This document shows, in pieces, positions 19,410 to 26,622 of a stretch of 45,850 bases of DNA. The stretch spans positions 1 through 45,850 of the forward strand of contig CANQGB010000005.1 of NCBI GenBank assembly GCA_947600335.1, given 5' to 3'. This stretch comes from an uncultured Bacilli bacterium. Its GTDB lineage: Bacteria; Bacillota_I; Bacilli_A; RF39; UBA660. Each line of letters begins with the position of its first letter. Positions within the stretch are counted from its first letter, which is position 1. The translations under genes and the position numbers were made by a program. A model generated the notes under the pieces. That model was not told where the DNA came from. It made no database searches and saw nothing but the letters and a program-made list of their open reading frames with translations.

Positions 19410-19523
19410 TATAATATATTTGTAGATGGGATACTTGTGAAGGATTAACGATGTGTTGGCAATGCCAGTAAACATATTTTATATGTGAGCATTCATCTCG
19501 CCTGGGGTATCCCATCATTTTTT
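19410..19523 (+). ncRNA. Candidate free-standing ~100-nt structured RNA
   Basis: A TATAAT box (19410-19415) is followed after 9 nt by a perfect 10-bp closing stem GATGGGATAC (19425-19434) / GTATCCCATC (19507-19516), then six T. The enclosed ~72 nt can nest GAUG/CAUC, AAUGC/GCAUU and ACAUAU/AUAUGU into one long irregular rod. No ORF fits inside, and the next promoter starts at 19554, so this is an independent transcript rather than a leader. It does not match SRP, 6S or a riboswitch class I know. No convincing -35 is visible. Confidence 0.6.
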
Positions 19524-19553
19524 ATATAATAATTAGAATAAATGTTACCATTC

Positions 19554-19582
19554 TTTACAAAGCAATGTAAAAGTGGTATAAT
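19554..19582 (+). promoter_or_regulatory. Promoter of the T-box/argS transcript
   Basis: TTTACA (19554-19559), 17-bp spacer, TATAAT (19577-19582). Transcription begins near 19589, just before T-box stem I. Confidence 0.8.
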
Positions 19583-19591
19583 CTTCTCATA

Positions 19592-19799
19592 TTTGAAATG
19601 ACGGAGAAAAAGGAGTAGTAATTTAACCTCTTGTCTTAGTGATGTTTCCGGTTAGTGAAAGGAAATGACAATGTTTTTTGAATGAACCTTTGAGTCTTAT
19701 CGTATATCTGCGTTAAAGATTTGAGTGCATAGAAATTCTATGAATTAAGGTGGTACCACGGATTTATATTCGTCCTTATTTTATAGAATTTCTTTTTTG
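19592..19799 (+). promoter_or_regulatory. T-box leader controlling argS
   Basis: It contains the canonical T-box AAGGTGGTACCACGG (19747-19761). Stem I is recognisable: GAC/GTC base (19600-19602 / 19694-19696), AAAGG/CCTTT (19609-19613 / 19687-19691), AGTAGTAA loop-E strand, TTGTC/GACAA and TTTCC/GGAAA distal helices with the AGTGATG bulge. The terminator AGAAATTCTAT (19731-19741) / ATAGAATTTCT (19783-19793) plus T6 completes it. In the usual GAA-NNN-ACC alignment the specifier is UGA (19683-19685), not an Arg codon; by single substitution AGA or CGA are neighbours. Confidence 0.92.
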
Positions 19800-19820
19800 T
19801 TTAAGTGAGGAGGAAAATTT

Positions 19821-21488
19821 ATGAAAGAATATATTACTAAAAAAATACTTGAAATTATTAATATCAATAAAGAAAAAATAAAAATTGAAATACCACCAAA
19901 AGATGATATGGGTGATTATAGTATTCAGTGTGCTAATTTAAGAAATGAAGAATATTCTAATCCAATTGAAATTGCTAATTTGATTAAAGAAAAGTTTTAT
20001 GATGATGAAAATAATTTTTCTGATATTAAAGTAATGGGACCTTATATTAATTTTTATATAAATTATAATAAGTATAGCTCTAAAATAATTAATGAAATTG
20101 AATCAAATAATAATTATGGTTCTTTAAATCAAGGAAATAATGAATCGTTATTAATTGAACATACATCAATTAATCCAAATGCTGAACCACATATAGGAAG
20201 ATGTAGAAATAGTTTAATTGGTGATTTTATGAGCAATCTATATGCATTTACTGGATACAAAGTTGAAAGACATTATTTTATTAACGATATTGGTTTAAAA
20301 ATCGCACTACTCGTTATTGGTATAGAAAATTATGGGTTAAAAGATGATAGTTTTTCTGCTATTTTAAATACTTACGTAAAAATTAGTAATCAAGCTAAAG
20401 TAGATGAAAAAGTAAATCAGAAAGCTTTTGATTATTTGAAAAAAGTTGAAAATGGCGATAAAGAAATGATTAGCAGATTTAAAGAAATAACTGATAAATG
20501 TGTTAATGGCCAATTAAAAATATTCGATGAATTAAATATTCACTTTGATGTGTTTACTCATGAATCTGATTTTGTCTATAATAATTATTTAGAGGATATA
20601 TTAAATAAGTTAGAGAAAACTGGTAAATTACATGAAGATGAATTTGGTAGATTATATGTAGATTTAACTGGCTATAATATACCTACTAGATCACCAGTAA
20701 TTGTTTTAACTCGTTCAAATAAAACATCTTTATATCCTATAAGAGATATCGCATATACAATTCATAAAATAGGATTAAATCCTAAAAATAATTTTGTAGT
20801 TTTAGGTGAAGATCAAGAAGTATATATGAAACAAATTAGTGCTGTATTAGATATTTTAGGCTATAAAGCACCTGAACTTATTTGCTATTCATATGTTCTA
20901 TTAGATGGAGATAAGATGTCAACATCTGCTGGTACCGTAGTTTTAGTTACTGATTTCATGAAAGCAGTAAGAGAAACTTTAATAAAAGAATTTGAATCAA
21001 GAAATAGTGAAATATCAGAAGAAAAACTAAATATATTAGTTAATGCTTGTATTAAGTTTACCATGTTAAATGTATCTAAAAATAAAATAGTTAATTTTAA
21101 TTTAGAAAATGCAACAAGTTTTACTGGCGAATCTGGTATGTATATTCTATATAGTCTTGTAAGAATTAATTCTATATTAAAGAATAATAAAATAGAATTA
21201 GCAGATGAAATTAAATTTAACAATGATATTGAAAAGAAAATTATAAAGGAATTGTCTTTATACCCTGATGTAATCGATGAATTATTAAAGTCTAATGAAC
21301 CAGCACATTTAACAAAATATATATTTAATATAGCAGGATTATTCTCAAAACTATATGAGCAAATTAATATATCAAATGAAACTGATATTGTTTTAAAGTC
21401 ATCAAGAATAAGGTTATTAAATTGTATTACAAAAGTAATAACTAGTGCTTTAAAAATATTAGGAATAGAAACAATAGAAAAATTATAG
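19821..21488 (+). CDS. argS: Arginyl-tRNA synthetase (element-borne, T-box regulated)
   Basis: This 555-aa class I synthetase charges tRNA-Arg. The N-terminal Add1 domain spans ~1-100. The HIGH-type motif is NPNAEPHIGR (His124-Arg127), followed by ERHYFINDIG; the KMSK-type loop is DKMSTSAGTV (Lys365). The C-terminal helical anticodon-binding domain is present, with normal overall length. SD GAGGAGG lies 8 nt before the ATG. It lies between mobilization genes and a GNAT gene and is therefore probably a second, mobile copy. The very AT-rich sequence matches the element rather than the ribosomal region. Confidence 0.93.
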   Translation: MKEYITKKILEIININKEKIKIEIPPKDDMGDYSIQCANLRNEEYSNPIEIANLIKEKFYDDENNFSDIKVMGPYINFYINYNKYSSKIINEIESNNNYGSLNQGNNESLLIEHTSINPNAEPHIGRCRNSLIGDFMSNLYAFTGYKVERHYFINDIGLKIALLVIGIENYGLKDDSFSAILNTYVKISNQAKVDEKVNQKAFDYLKKVENGDKEMISRFKEITDKCVNGQLKIFDELNIHFDVFTHESDFVYNNYLEDILNKLEKTGKLHEDEFGRLYVDLTGYNIPTRSPVIVLTRSNKTSLYPIRDIAYTIHKIGLNPKNNFVVLGEDQEVYMKQISAVLDILGYKAPELICYSYVLLDGDKMSTSAGTVVLVTDFMKAVRETLIKEFESRNSEISEEKLNILVNACIKFTMLNVSKNKIVNFNLENATSFTGESGMYILYSLVRINSILKNNKIELADEIKFNNDIEKKIIKELSLYPDVIDELLKSNEPAHLTKYIFNIAGLFSKLYEQINISNETDIVLKSSRIRLLNCITKVITSALKILGIETIEKL

Positions 21489-21528
21489 GTTAAAATTATA
21501 TTTTTAATCATTTAAGAGGGCTGATAAA

Positions 21529-21981
21529 ATGGATGAAATAATTAAATTAGATATTAAAAATTTTGAAAAGTGCAATAATATTTGGAATATGGAAAAGAAT
21601 AAAGAACTTAAAGATAGATTTTATAATGAATTGCAAAATAAGAATAGAATTACATTTGTTTACACTAAAGATGAAGAATATATAGCTGAAGTATCTGTAG
21701 TTTTTAATAAAAATGATGAGGATTATACTATTCTTGGTAAACGTATATATATATCAAGAATTATTGTAAAAAAAGAACTTAGAGGCAAAGGCTATGGTAA
21801 GAAACTTATGAACTATGCTATTGAATATGCTAAAAATAACGGATATAAAGAAATTTCCTTAGGTGTAAATATAGATAATTATATTGCTTTTAAATTATAT
21901 GTTGATTTAGGTTTTACAAAAATTCAATATATAGGTGAAGACTCTGATGGGAAATATGTAAAACTAATTAAAAGTTTATAA
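21529..21981 (+). CDS. GNAT-family N-acetyltransferase
   Basis: This 150-aa protein has the acetyl-CoA signature in IIVKKELRGKGYGKKLM (RGKGYG pyrophosphate loop, about residues 88-93), followed by a typical motif B with NIDNYIAFKLYVDLGFTKI. The substrate cannot be read from sequence. It starts 40 nt after argS with no terminator between, so it is probably co-transcribed under the T-box. Confidence 0.85.
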   Translation: MDEIIKLDIKNFEKCNNIWNMEKNKELKDRFYNELQNKNRITFVYTKDEEYIAEVSVVFNKNDEDYTILGKRIYISRIIVKKELRGKGYGKKLMNYAIEYAKNNGYKEISLGVNIDNYIAFKLYVDLGFTKIQYIGEDSDGKYVKLIKSL

Positions 21982-22038
21982 ATAAAGTAAAAATTAAGTT
22001 AAAATACTATGTTTTTTATTGCAGTTAGGGGTGTTTAA

Positions 22039-23301
22039 ATGAAATGCTTGTGTCCTATATATCAAAAATTTTATAACTCTTTAAAAAGTATTAATGAATT
22101 AAAAGCAACTAATAGCTTTTTTGATAACATAGCTTTAGTTGATAATTTCTTTTTGGAATTTAGAAATATAACGTTTGTTTTACAAAAACATCTTCAAACT
22201 GAAGAAGAAAAAATAGTTTATCGCGAATTAAAATCAAAATATTTAGAAAATGATAGTATGAAATGGTTTGTAGAAAAAAGAAATGAAGTTAGCAAAGAAA
22301 AATCATTCGAGTTAAAAAAGAAATTTATAGTTGATATTTATTGTATAAAAAATGAAAAAAACATTATCAGTGAAACAATAACTATTGAAAATGATGATTT
22401 GAATTCTAAACAAATTAATGATAAAATAGCAAAAATATTATCTAATATTGAAACTTCCGAACCTGAAATATTTTTAACAATTAAGTATGAATTTTTAAAT
22501 AATACTGAAGAAATAGATATACATAAGACAATTAAGAATGGTATTAATACAATGTATGATTTTATTTTAGAATTTGATAAAAAAATAAAAAATGATTGTA
22601 AAATATGCGATAAATTAAAAGGACAAATAGATAATAAAATTAAAGAATATAGTGCAAGAAGAATGGAATTAGTAACTGATTGTTCTTATAATGTAAAAAA
22701 TAACAAATTAGAATTCTATGATAAAGCTGACATTTATTACGGAAATAAAAGTGATAATTTCTTTTATGATGGTTATAGAATACCAATTAAAGATAATCCT
22801 ATTTTTAAAAGTTGTGACACATTAGATGAATTTTTTAAAAGCTTTATTATTGCACATGTACCACTTTATGTAATGCAACAGCATCATATAATGCCGACTT
22901 TTTTAATTTTTTATAGTGATGAGACATTCTCAATAAATAGTTATTTTGCTTTTAATAAAGCAACTCATTATAGAAAAGTAAATGAAATTGCTAAGAAAAT
23001 AATGACTGATGATATTATTGCAATAATGTGTGTAAATGAATCACTTAGTTATTCAGCTAGGAATGAAAATATATATGATAAACCATATAAGGAAAGAATA
23101 AAGTATGCAACTAAAGAAATGTTAGTTTTTACAATAATACAAGATAATTTAAAAGAAAAAAATATATGTTTTGATACAAGCAAAATAGACGATTTAAAAT
23201 ATGTTATGGATATAATCAAAAATGGAGGAATACAATTTGTAGATATGACATTACAACCTATAAGAGAAATATTTAATGTAAAAAATCAAAAAAATAATTA
23301 A
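22039..23301 (+). CDS. Unrecognised 420-aa protein, last gene of the element
   Basis: I do not recognise this family. It looks soluble, with helical N- and C-terminal parts and a CKICDKLKG Cys pair in the middle (~residues 193-200). The N-terminus has FRNITFVLQKHL and WFVEKRNEV, which vaguely recall HEPN-type proteins, but no RNx3-4H is complete. A His-rich stretch (MQQHHIMP) is near residue 285. SD AGGGGTG lies 6 nt before the ATG. It follows the GNAT gene by 57 nt. Confidence 0.7.
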   Translation: MKCLCPIYQKFYNSLKSINELKATNSFFDNIALVDNFFLEFRNITFVLQKHLQTEEEKIVYRELKSKYLENDSMKWFVEKRNEVSKEKSFELKKKFIVDIYCIKNEKNIISETITIENDDLNSKQINDKIAKILSNIETSEPEIFLTIKYEFLNNTEEIDIHKTIKNGINTMYDFILEFDKKIKNDCKICDKLKGQIDNKIKEYSARRMELVTDCSYNVKNNKLEFYDKADIYYGNKSDNFFYDGYRIPIKDNPIFKSCDTLDEFFKSFIIAHVPLYVMQQHHIMPTFLIFYSDETFSINSYFAFNKATHYRKVNEIAKKIMTDDIIAIMCVNESLSYSARNENIYDKPYKERIKYATKEMLVFTIIQDNLKEKNICFDTSKIDDLKYVMDIIKNGGIQFVDMTLQPIREIFNVKNQKNN

Positions 23302-23318
23302 AGTTTATGATTCCATGT

Positions 23319-23430
23319 TATAATGGTTATAGAATTAAATTGTTTATTTATTTGGTGTGATGGTTTCGGACTATCTTAACTATCGCACCAGATTGATAAC
23401 AAACTCGAACAATTATAGTTCGAGTTTTAA
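23319..23430 (+). other. Promoter-like box with two hairpins at the right edge of the element
   Basis: TATAAT (23319-23324) is followed by hairpin GGTGTGAT (23354-23361) / ATCGCACC (23382-23389) and a perfect 10-bp hairpin AAACTCGAAC (23401-23410) / GTTCGAGTTT (23418-23427). The second can terminate + strand transcription. The sequence GCACCA after hairpin 1 equals the last six bases of the tRNA-Thr gene, so this could be a small RNA gene, a terminator pair or the right attachment site. Confidence 0.4.
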
Positions 23431-23480
23431 AATGCTTTAATAATATGATTAAAACCTAATTTTGTGTTTTATAACATATA

Positions 23481-23502
23481 AAAACTACTTAAATGTAGTT
23501 TT
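23481..23502 (-). terminator. Terminator of the collagen-like gene
   Basis: AAAACTAC (23481-23488) / GTAGTTTT (23495-23502), 6-nt loop, immediately after the minus-strand stop codon, with a run of T on the minus strand. Confidence 0.7.
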
Positions 23503-24505
23503 ATTCAATTTCATCTATTTTTTTAATACTTAAAAAAGCTGTTATACCGGTACCCAAGGTTACAGTAACATTATCTTCTGTGGCCGATATTTGCATGTCT
23601 AGTTTATTTCCGGCATTTAACTCAATTATGGTACTGCCATTAAAACTAACTTCGGTATTAGCTTTAACTTGTTTAGCAATCACAGTTGTAGGAATCATAA
23701 CATCATTTTCACGAATCATAAGGGTGATTTTAGCATCTTTATCTATCATAGCATTAAGAAAAAATATTAATTCATAGACACCATCTTGTTCTAGAATTAA
23801 AGCATTTTCTGTTGAGTTTATTATATTTATATTAGTCAATTCTTCAATTAAAGGGACAGAAACCCAGTTTCCTGCTTCTTGGGTATTTATACTGGTGGTT
23901 ATATTGTTGTATTTGCCTCCATAAACACTTAACAAAGCCGCGCCATTGGGACCCGTTGGCCCAGTAGGCCCTGTAATTCCTTGTTCGCCAGTCATTCCTT
24001 GTAGCCCTTGAATACCTTGTTCACCTTTAGGTCCAGGTGGTCCTTGTAAACCAGGAATTCCTTGAGGTCCCGTTGGTCCGATATCACCTTTTGGTCCTTT
24101 AATAGTTCCTACATCGGTCCATTCTTTTTCGTTATCTGACCAAACAAATAAATTTTCATCAATTATATAACTGTCTCCTTTATTACCAGTGGGGTGTTCC
24201 TTCTTTAGTTTAGCTAAATTATCATACGAACCCATAATTGTCACACTAGTTCCAGCTGGTCCAGTTTGACCAACCTCGCCTTGTAATCCTGGTAGTCCTC
24301 TTTCACCTCTAGGTCCTTGAGGTCCAGGAATACCTTGAATGCCTTGAATTCCTTGCGGACCCGTAGGCCCAATATCTCCTTTAGGGCCGGTAGGACCCAC
24401 TAACAAATTAGAGGTATTAATAATTTGATAACAACAACTTTTAAATTGAGAATCTTTTTGGGCTTGTTTTACTTTCTCTAACGCCTTTTTATAATTGTTA
24501 TTCAT
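23501..24505 (-). CDS. Collagen-like surface protein with BclA-like C-terminal domain
   Basis: The protein is about 334 aa from the ATG at 24505, which has AAAGGA 9 nt upstream; earlier in-frame ATGs overlap that SD. Two Gly-X-Y tracts rich in GPTGP, GIQGIQG and GLPG (~residues 36-85 and ~137-188) flank a non-collagen insert (LKKEHPTGNKGDSYIIDENLFVW). A ~140-residue beta-rich C-terminus resembles the trimerising BclA/C1q-like domain. No classical signal peptide or anchor is visible; CCYQ near the N-terminus could be modified. Probably an exported filament or spore/cell surface fibre. Confidence 0.85.
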   Translation of the reverse strand: MNNNYKKALEKVKQAQKDSQFKSCCYQIINTSNLLVGPTGPKGDIGPTGPQGIQGIQGIPGPQGPRGERGLPGLQGEVGQTGPAGTSVTIMGSYDNLAKLKKEHPTGNKGDSYIIDENLFVWSDNEKEWTDVGTIKGPKGDIGPTGPQGIPGLQGPPGPKGEQGIQGLQGMTGEQGITGPTGPTGPNGAALLSVYGGKYNNITTSINTQEAGNWVSVPLIEELTNINIINSTENALILEQDGVYELIFFLNAMIDKDAKITLMIRENDVMIPTTVIAKQVKANTEVSFNGSTIIELNAGNKLDMQISATEDNVTVTLGTGITAFLSIKKIDEIE

Positions 24506-24604
24506 AAGATTCATCCTTTCTAACAATTTTCATCTATTATAAAGTATGTTAAATAAAAGTATTTGATTTAAAAATTAATGCCAAAAATTAACATAAAAAT
24601 ATCA

Positions 24605-24618
24605 CGAACAAACGTTTA
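24605..24618 (+). promoter_or_regulatory. LexA/SOS box
   Basis: CGAACAAACGTTTA matches the B. subtilis LexA (DinR) consensus CGAACRNRYGTTYC at 13 of 14 positions; only the last base differs. It overlaps the -35 of the promoter for the radical SAM/GroEL operon, the right place for repression. Confidence 0.7.
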
Positions 24619-24643
24619 CATAATTTAAAAATAGATTTATAAT
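24615..24643 (+). promoter_or_regulatory. Promoter of the DNA-repair/groEL operon
   Basis: TTTACA (24615-24620), exactly 17 bp, TATAAT (24638-24643); the leader to the ATG is only ~10 nt and contains the SD region GATGGTGG. The -35 overlaps the SOS box. Confidence 0.75.
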
Positions 24644-24658
24644 TTAGATGGTGGTTTT

Positions 24659-25876
24659 ATGAATTTGCAAGAAAAATTAATTATCTTAGCTGATAGTGCT
24701 AAATATGATGCCTCTTGTTCTTCTAGTGGTTCTACAAGAAATATAAAGTCTAAAGGTCTAGGAAATACATTTTTCTCGGGTATTTGTCATTCTTTTGCTG
24801 CGGATGGACGGTGTATTTCTTTACTTAAAATTCTAATGACTAATTGTTGTATTTTTGATTGCAAGTATTGTTTAAATCGAAGAAGTAACAATATAAAAAG
24901 AGCTATATTTACTCCCGAAGAAATATGCCAGATAACTATCAACTTTTATCGGCGTAATTATATCGAAGGCTTATTTTTAAGTTCCGGCATAGTCCAAAAT
25001 CCAGATTATACAATGAATTTATTAATTGAAACCATAAGTCTTTTAAGAAATAAGTATCATTTTAATGGCTATATTCATGCTAAAGCTATTCCGGGAGCTA
25101 GTTTATACTTAGTTAAAAAACTGGGTTATTTAGTAGACCGGATGAGTGCCAACATCGAATTACCAACCGATAAAGGTTTAAAACTTTTAGCCCCCAATAA
25201 AGATAGTAAAAAGGTAACAAACATTATGCATTATGTTAAAGAAAATCGTAGTGCAAAATTTGTTTCTTCTGGTCAAAGTACCCAAATGATTATCGGGGCT
25301 AGTCAAGAAAGCGATTATGACATTATGAGCAAAAGTAGTAACTTATATCAAAACTATAAACTAAAAAGAGTATTTTACTCGGCCTATATTCCGGTCAATC
25401 ACGATAAAAACTTACCATTAATTAAAACGCCACCCTTAGTAAGAGAAAATAGACTATATCAAGCTGATTGGTTGTTACGGTATTACCATTTTAAAGTTGA
25501 AGACATTCTAAGTAGTGACAATCCTAATTTTAACTTATTAATTGATCCCAAAGCCGACTGGGCCTTAAGACACCTAGATGAATTTCCTAAAGACATTAAT
25601 CACTGTTCGTATGAGGAACTTCTAAAAGTACCCGGTATAGGTTTAAAAGGCGCTAAAAGAATCATCAGTTCTCGCCAATATTTTACGGTAACATTCAAAG
25701 ATTTACAGAAAATGGGTATTGTGTTAAAAAGAGCCAAGTACTTTATTACTTGTAATGGCCAGTATTTAATGACTAAAGATTTATGGAATGCCGACTTTAT
25801 TACTAAAAACCTAGTTTTAGAAGAGCAAAAGCACACAACAGATACCAAAAAGGAGCAATTAGCTTTGTTTTTATGA
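24659..25876 (+). CDS. Putative DNA modification/repair radical SAM protein (TIGR03916-like)
   Basis: This 405-aa radical SAM enzyme has the cluster motif CIFDCKYC (Cys-x3-Cys-x2-Cys) around residues 62-69 after the characteristic KILMTNCC. The C-terminal part has a helix-hairpin-helix (YEELLKVPGIGLKGAKRIISSR, ~315-340), a DNA-binding element. The N-terminal AKYDASCSSSGS matches the family I know as a putative DNA repair radical SAM protein, which is usually paired with TIGR03915; the exact reaction is unknown. TGA stop overlaps the next ATG (ATGA). Confidence 0.88.
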   Translation: MNLQEKLIILADSAKYDASCSSSGSTRNIKSKGLGNTFFSGICHSFAADGRCISLLKILMTNCCIFDCKYCLNRRSNNIKRAIFTPEEICQITINFYRRNYIEGLFLSSGIVQNPDYTMNLLIETISLLRNKYHFNGYIHAKAIPGASLYLVKKLGYLVDRMSANIELPTDKGLKLLAPNKDSKKVTNIMHYVKENRSAKFVSSGQSTQMIIGASQESDYDIMSKSSNLYQNYKLKRVFYSAYIPVNHDKNLPLIKTPPLVRENRLYQADWLLRYYHFKVEDILSSDNPNFNLLIDPKADWALRHLDEFPKDINHCSYEELLKVPGIGLKGAKRIISSRQYFTVTFKDLQKMGIVLKRAKYFITCNGQYLMTKDLWNADFITKNLVLEEQKHTTDTKKEQLALFL

Positions 25877-26622
25877 AAAAAAGTAATTATATTTATATAT
25901 ACCCAAATGATTTTACCAGTTTAATAACCTTGCTTGGTGAATTAGCTAAAAGTAAAATTTTACCTTTGAATATCCAAGATAAAAACTACATTCCTGGTTT
26001 ATTTGATAAAGTCATAGAACTTGATTTATCGCCATTAAATACTCCAGCAATTATTAGCCATATAGATAAAAACATTCTAAATACGCTTTTTTATTTATAC
26101 TTATCTAATCACGAATATAAAGAATTAATAATGTATTACTTTTTTCTATACAGTTTAAAGTTTAAAGACAAAGTCTTTTTTCACCGTGATATTAATATAG
26201 TTGACAAAGCTTTAAAAATAGTCAAATATGTCCAAAATGAAAATCATAAATTAAAAGGCTTTACCCGTTTTAAAGAACTCAAAAGACATATATTATATGC
26301 GGAAATTACTTGTGAAAATAACATTATATTTTTACTATCTAACCATTTTAAAAAACGCTTAAAAAATGAATTTTGGATTATTAAAGATGTCAAAAGGAAC
26401 ATATTAAGTATATATGATAAAAAAGATTTTTATTTAGTTGATGCTAATAATTGTAATTTAAAAGAAATAATATTAAGTGAAGAAGAACAAGAAATTGAAG
26501 ATTTATGGAAATCATTTTATAAAACTATAGGTATAAAAGAACGCCAAAATGACCGTTGTCGCCTTAATTTTATGCCTAAAAAATATTGGAAATATATATT
26601 GGAGGTTAGTGATGAAATATGA
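25873..26622 (+). CDS. TIGR03915-like putative DNA metabolism protein
   Basis: This 249-aa protein is encoded directly after, and overlapping by 4 nt, the radical SAM gene; that adjacency plus VHRDI-like FFHRDINIVDKALKIVKYVQNENHKLKGFTRFKEL and HFKKRLKNEFWIIKDVKRN are typical of the TIGR03915/DUF4130 partner. The family often occurs with the radical SAM protein and is thought to act in DNA repair. Its TGA overlaps the groEL ATG by 4 nt. Confidence 0.8.
   Translation: MKKSNYIYIYPNDFTSLITLLGELAKSKILPLNIQDKNYIPGLFDKVIELDLSPLNTPAIISHIDKNILNTLFYLYLSNHEYKELIMYYFFLYSLKFKDKVFFHRDINIVDKALKIVKYVQNENHKLKGFTRFKELKRHILYAEITCENNIIFLLSNHFKKRLKNEFWIIKDVKRNILSIYDKKDFYLVDANNCNLKEIILSEEEQEIEDLWKSFYKTIGIKERQNDRCRLNFMPKKYWKYILEVSDEI

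Noticed and set aside
20885-21511. 208-codon minus-strand ORF opposite argS
   Set aside because: It is antisense to a well-supported ArgRS coding region and reads as low-complexity shadow sequence with no SD.
23354-23390. Possible tRNA: GGTGTGA...TCGCACC ending in A after CACC
   Set aside because: Only 22 nt separate the arms; no D, anticodon or T arms fit. It is a simple hairpin.
23404-23425. SOS box at the CTCGAAC/GTTCGAG hairpin
   Set aside because: The half-sites are 7 bp apart instead of 4 and form a terminator stem.
26560-26619. CIRCE heat-shock operator for groEL
   Set aside because: No TTAGCACTC-N9-GAGTGCTAA-like repeat is present; the start overlaps the upstream gene.
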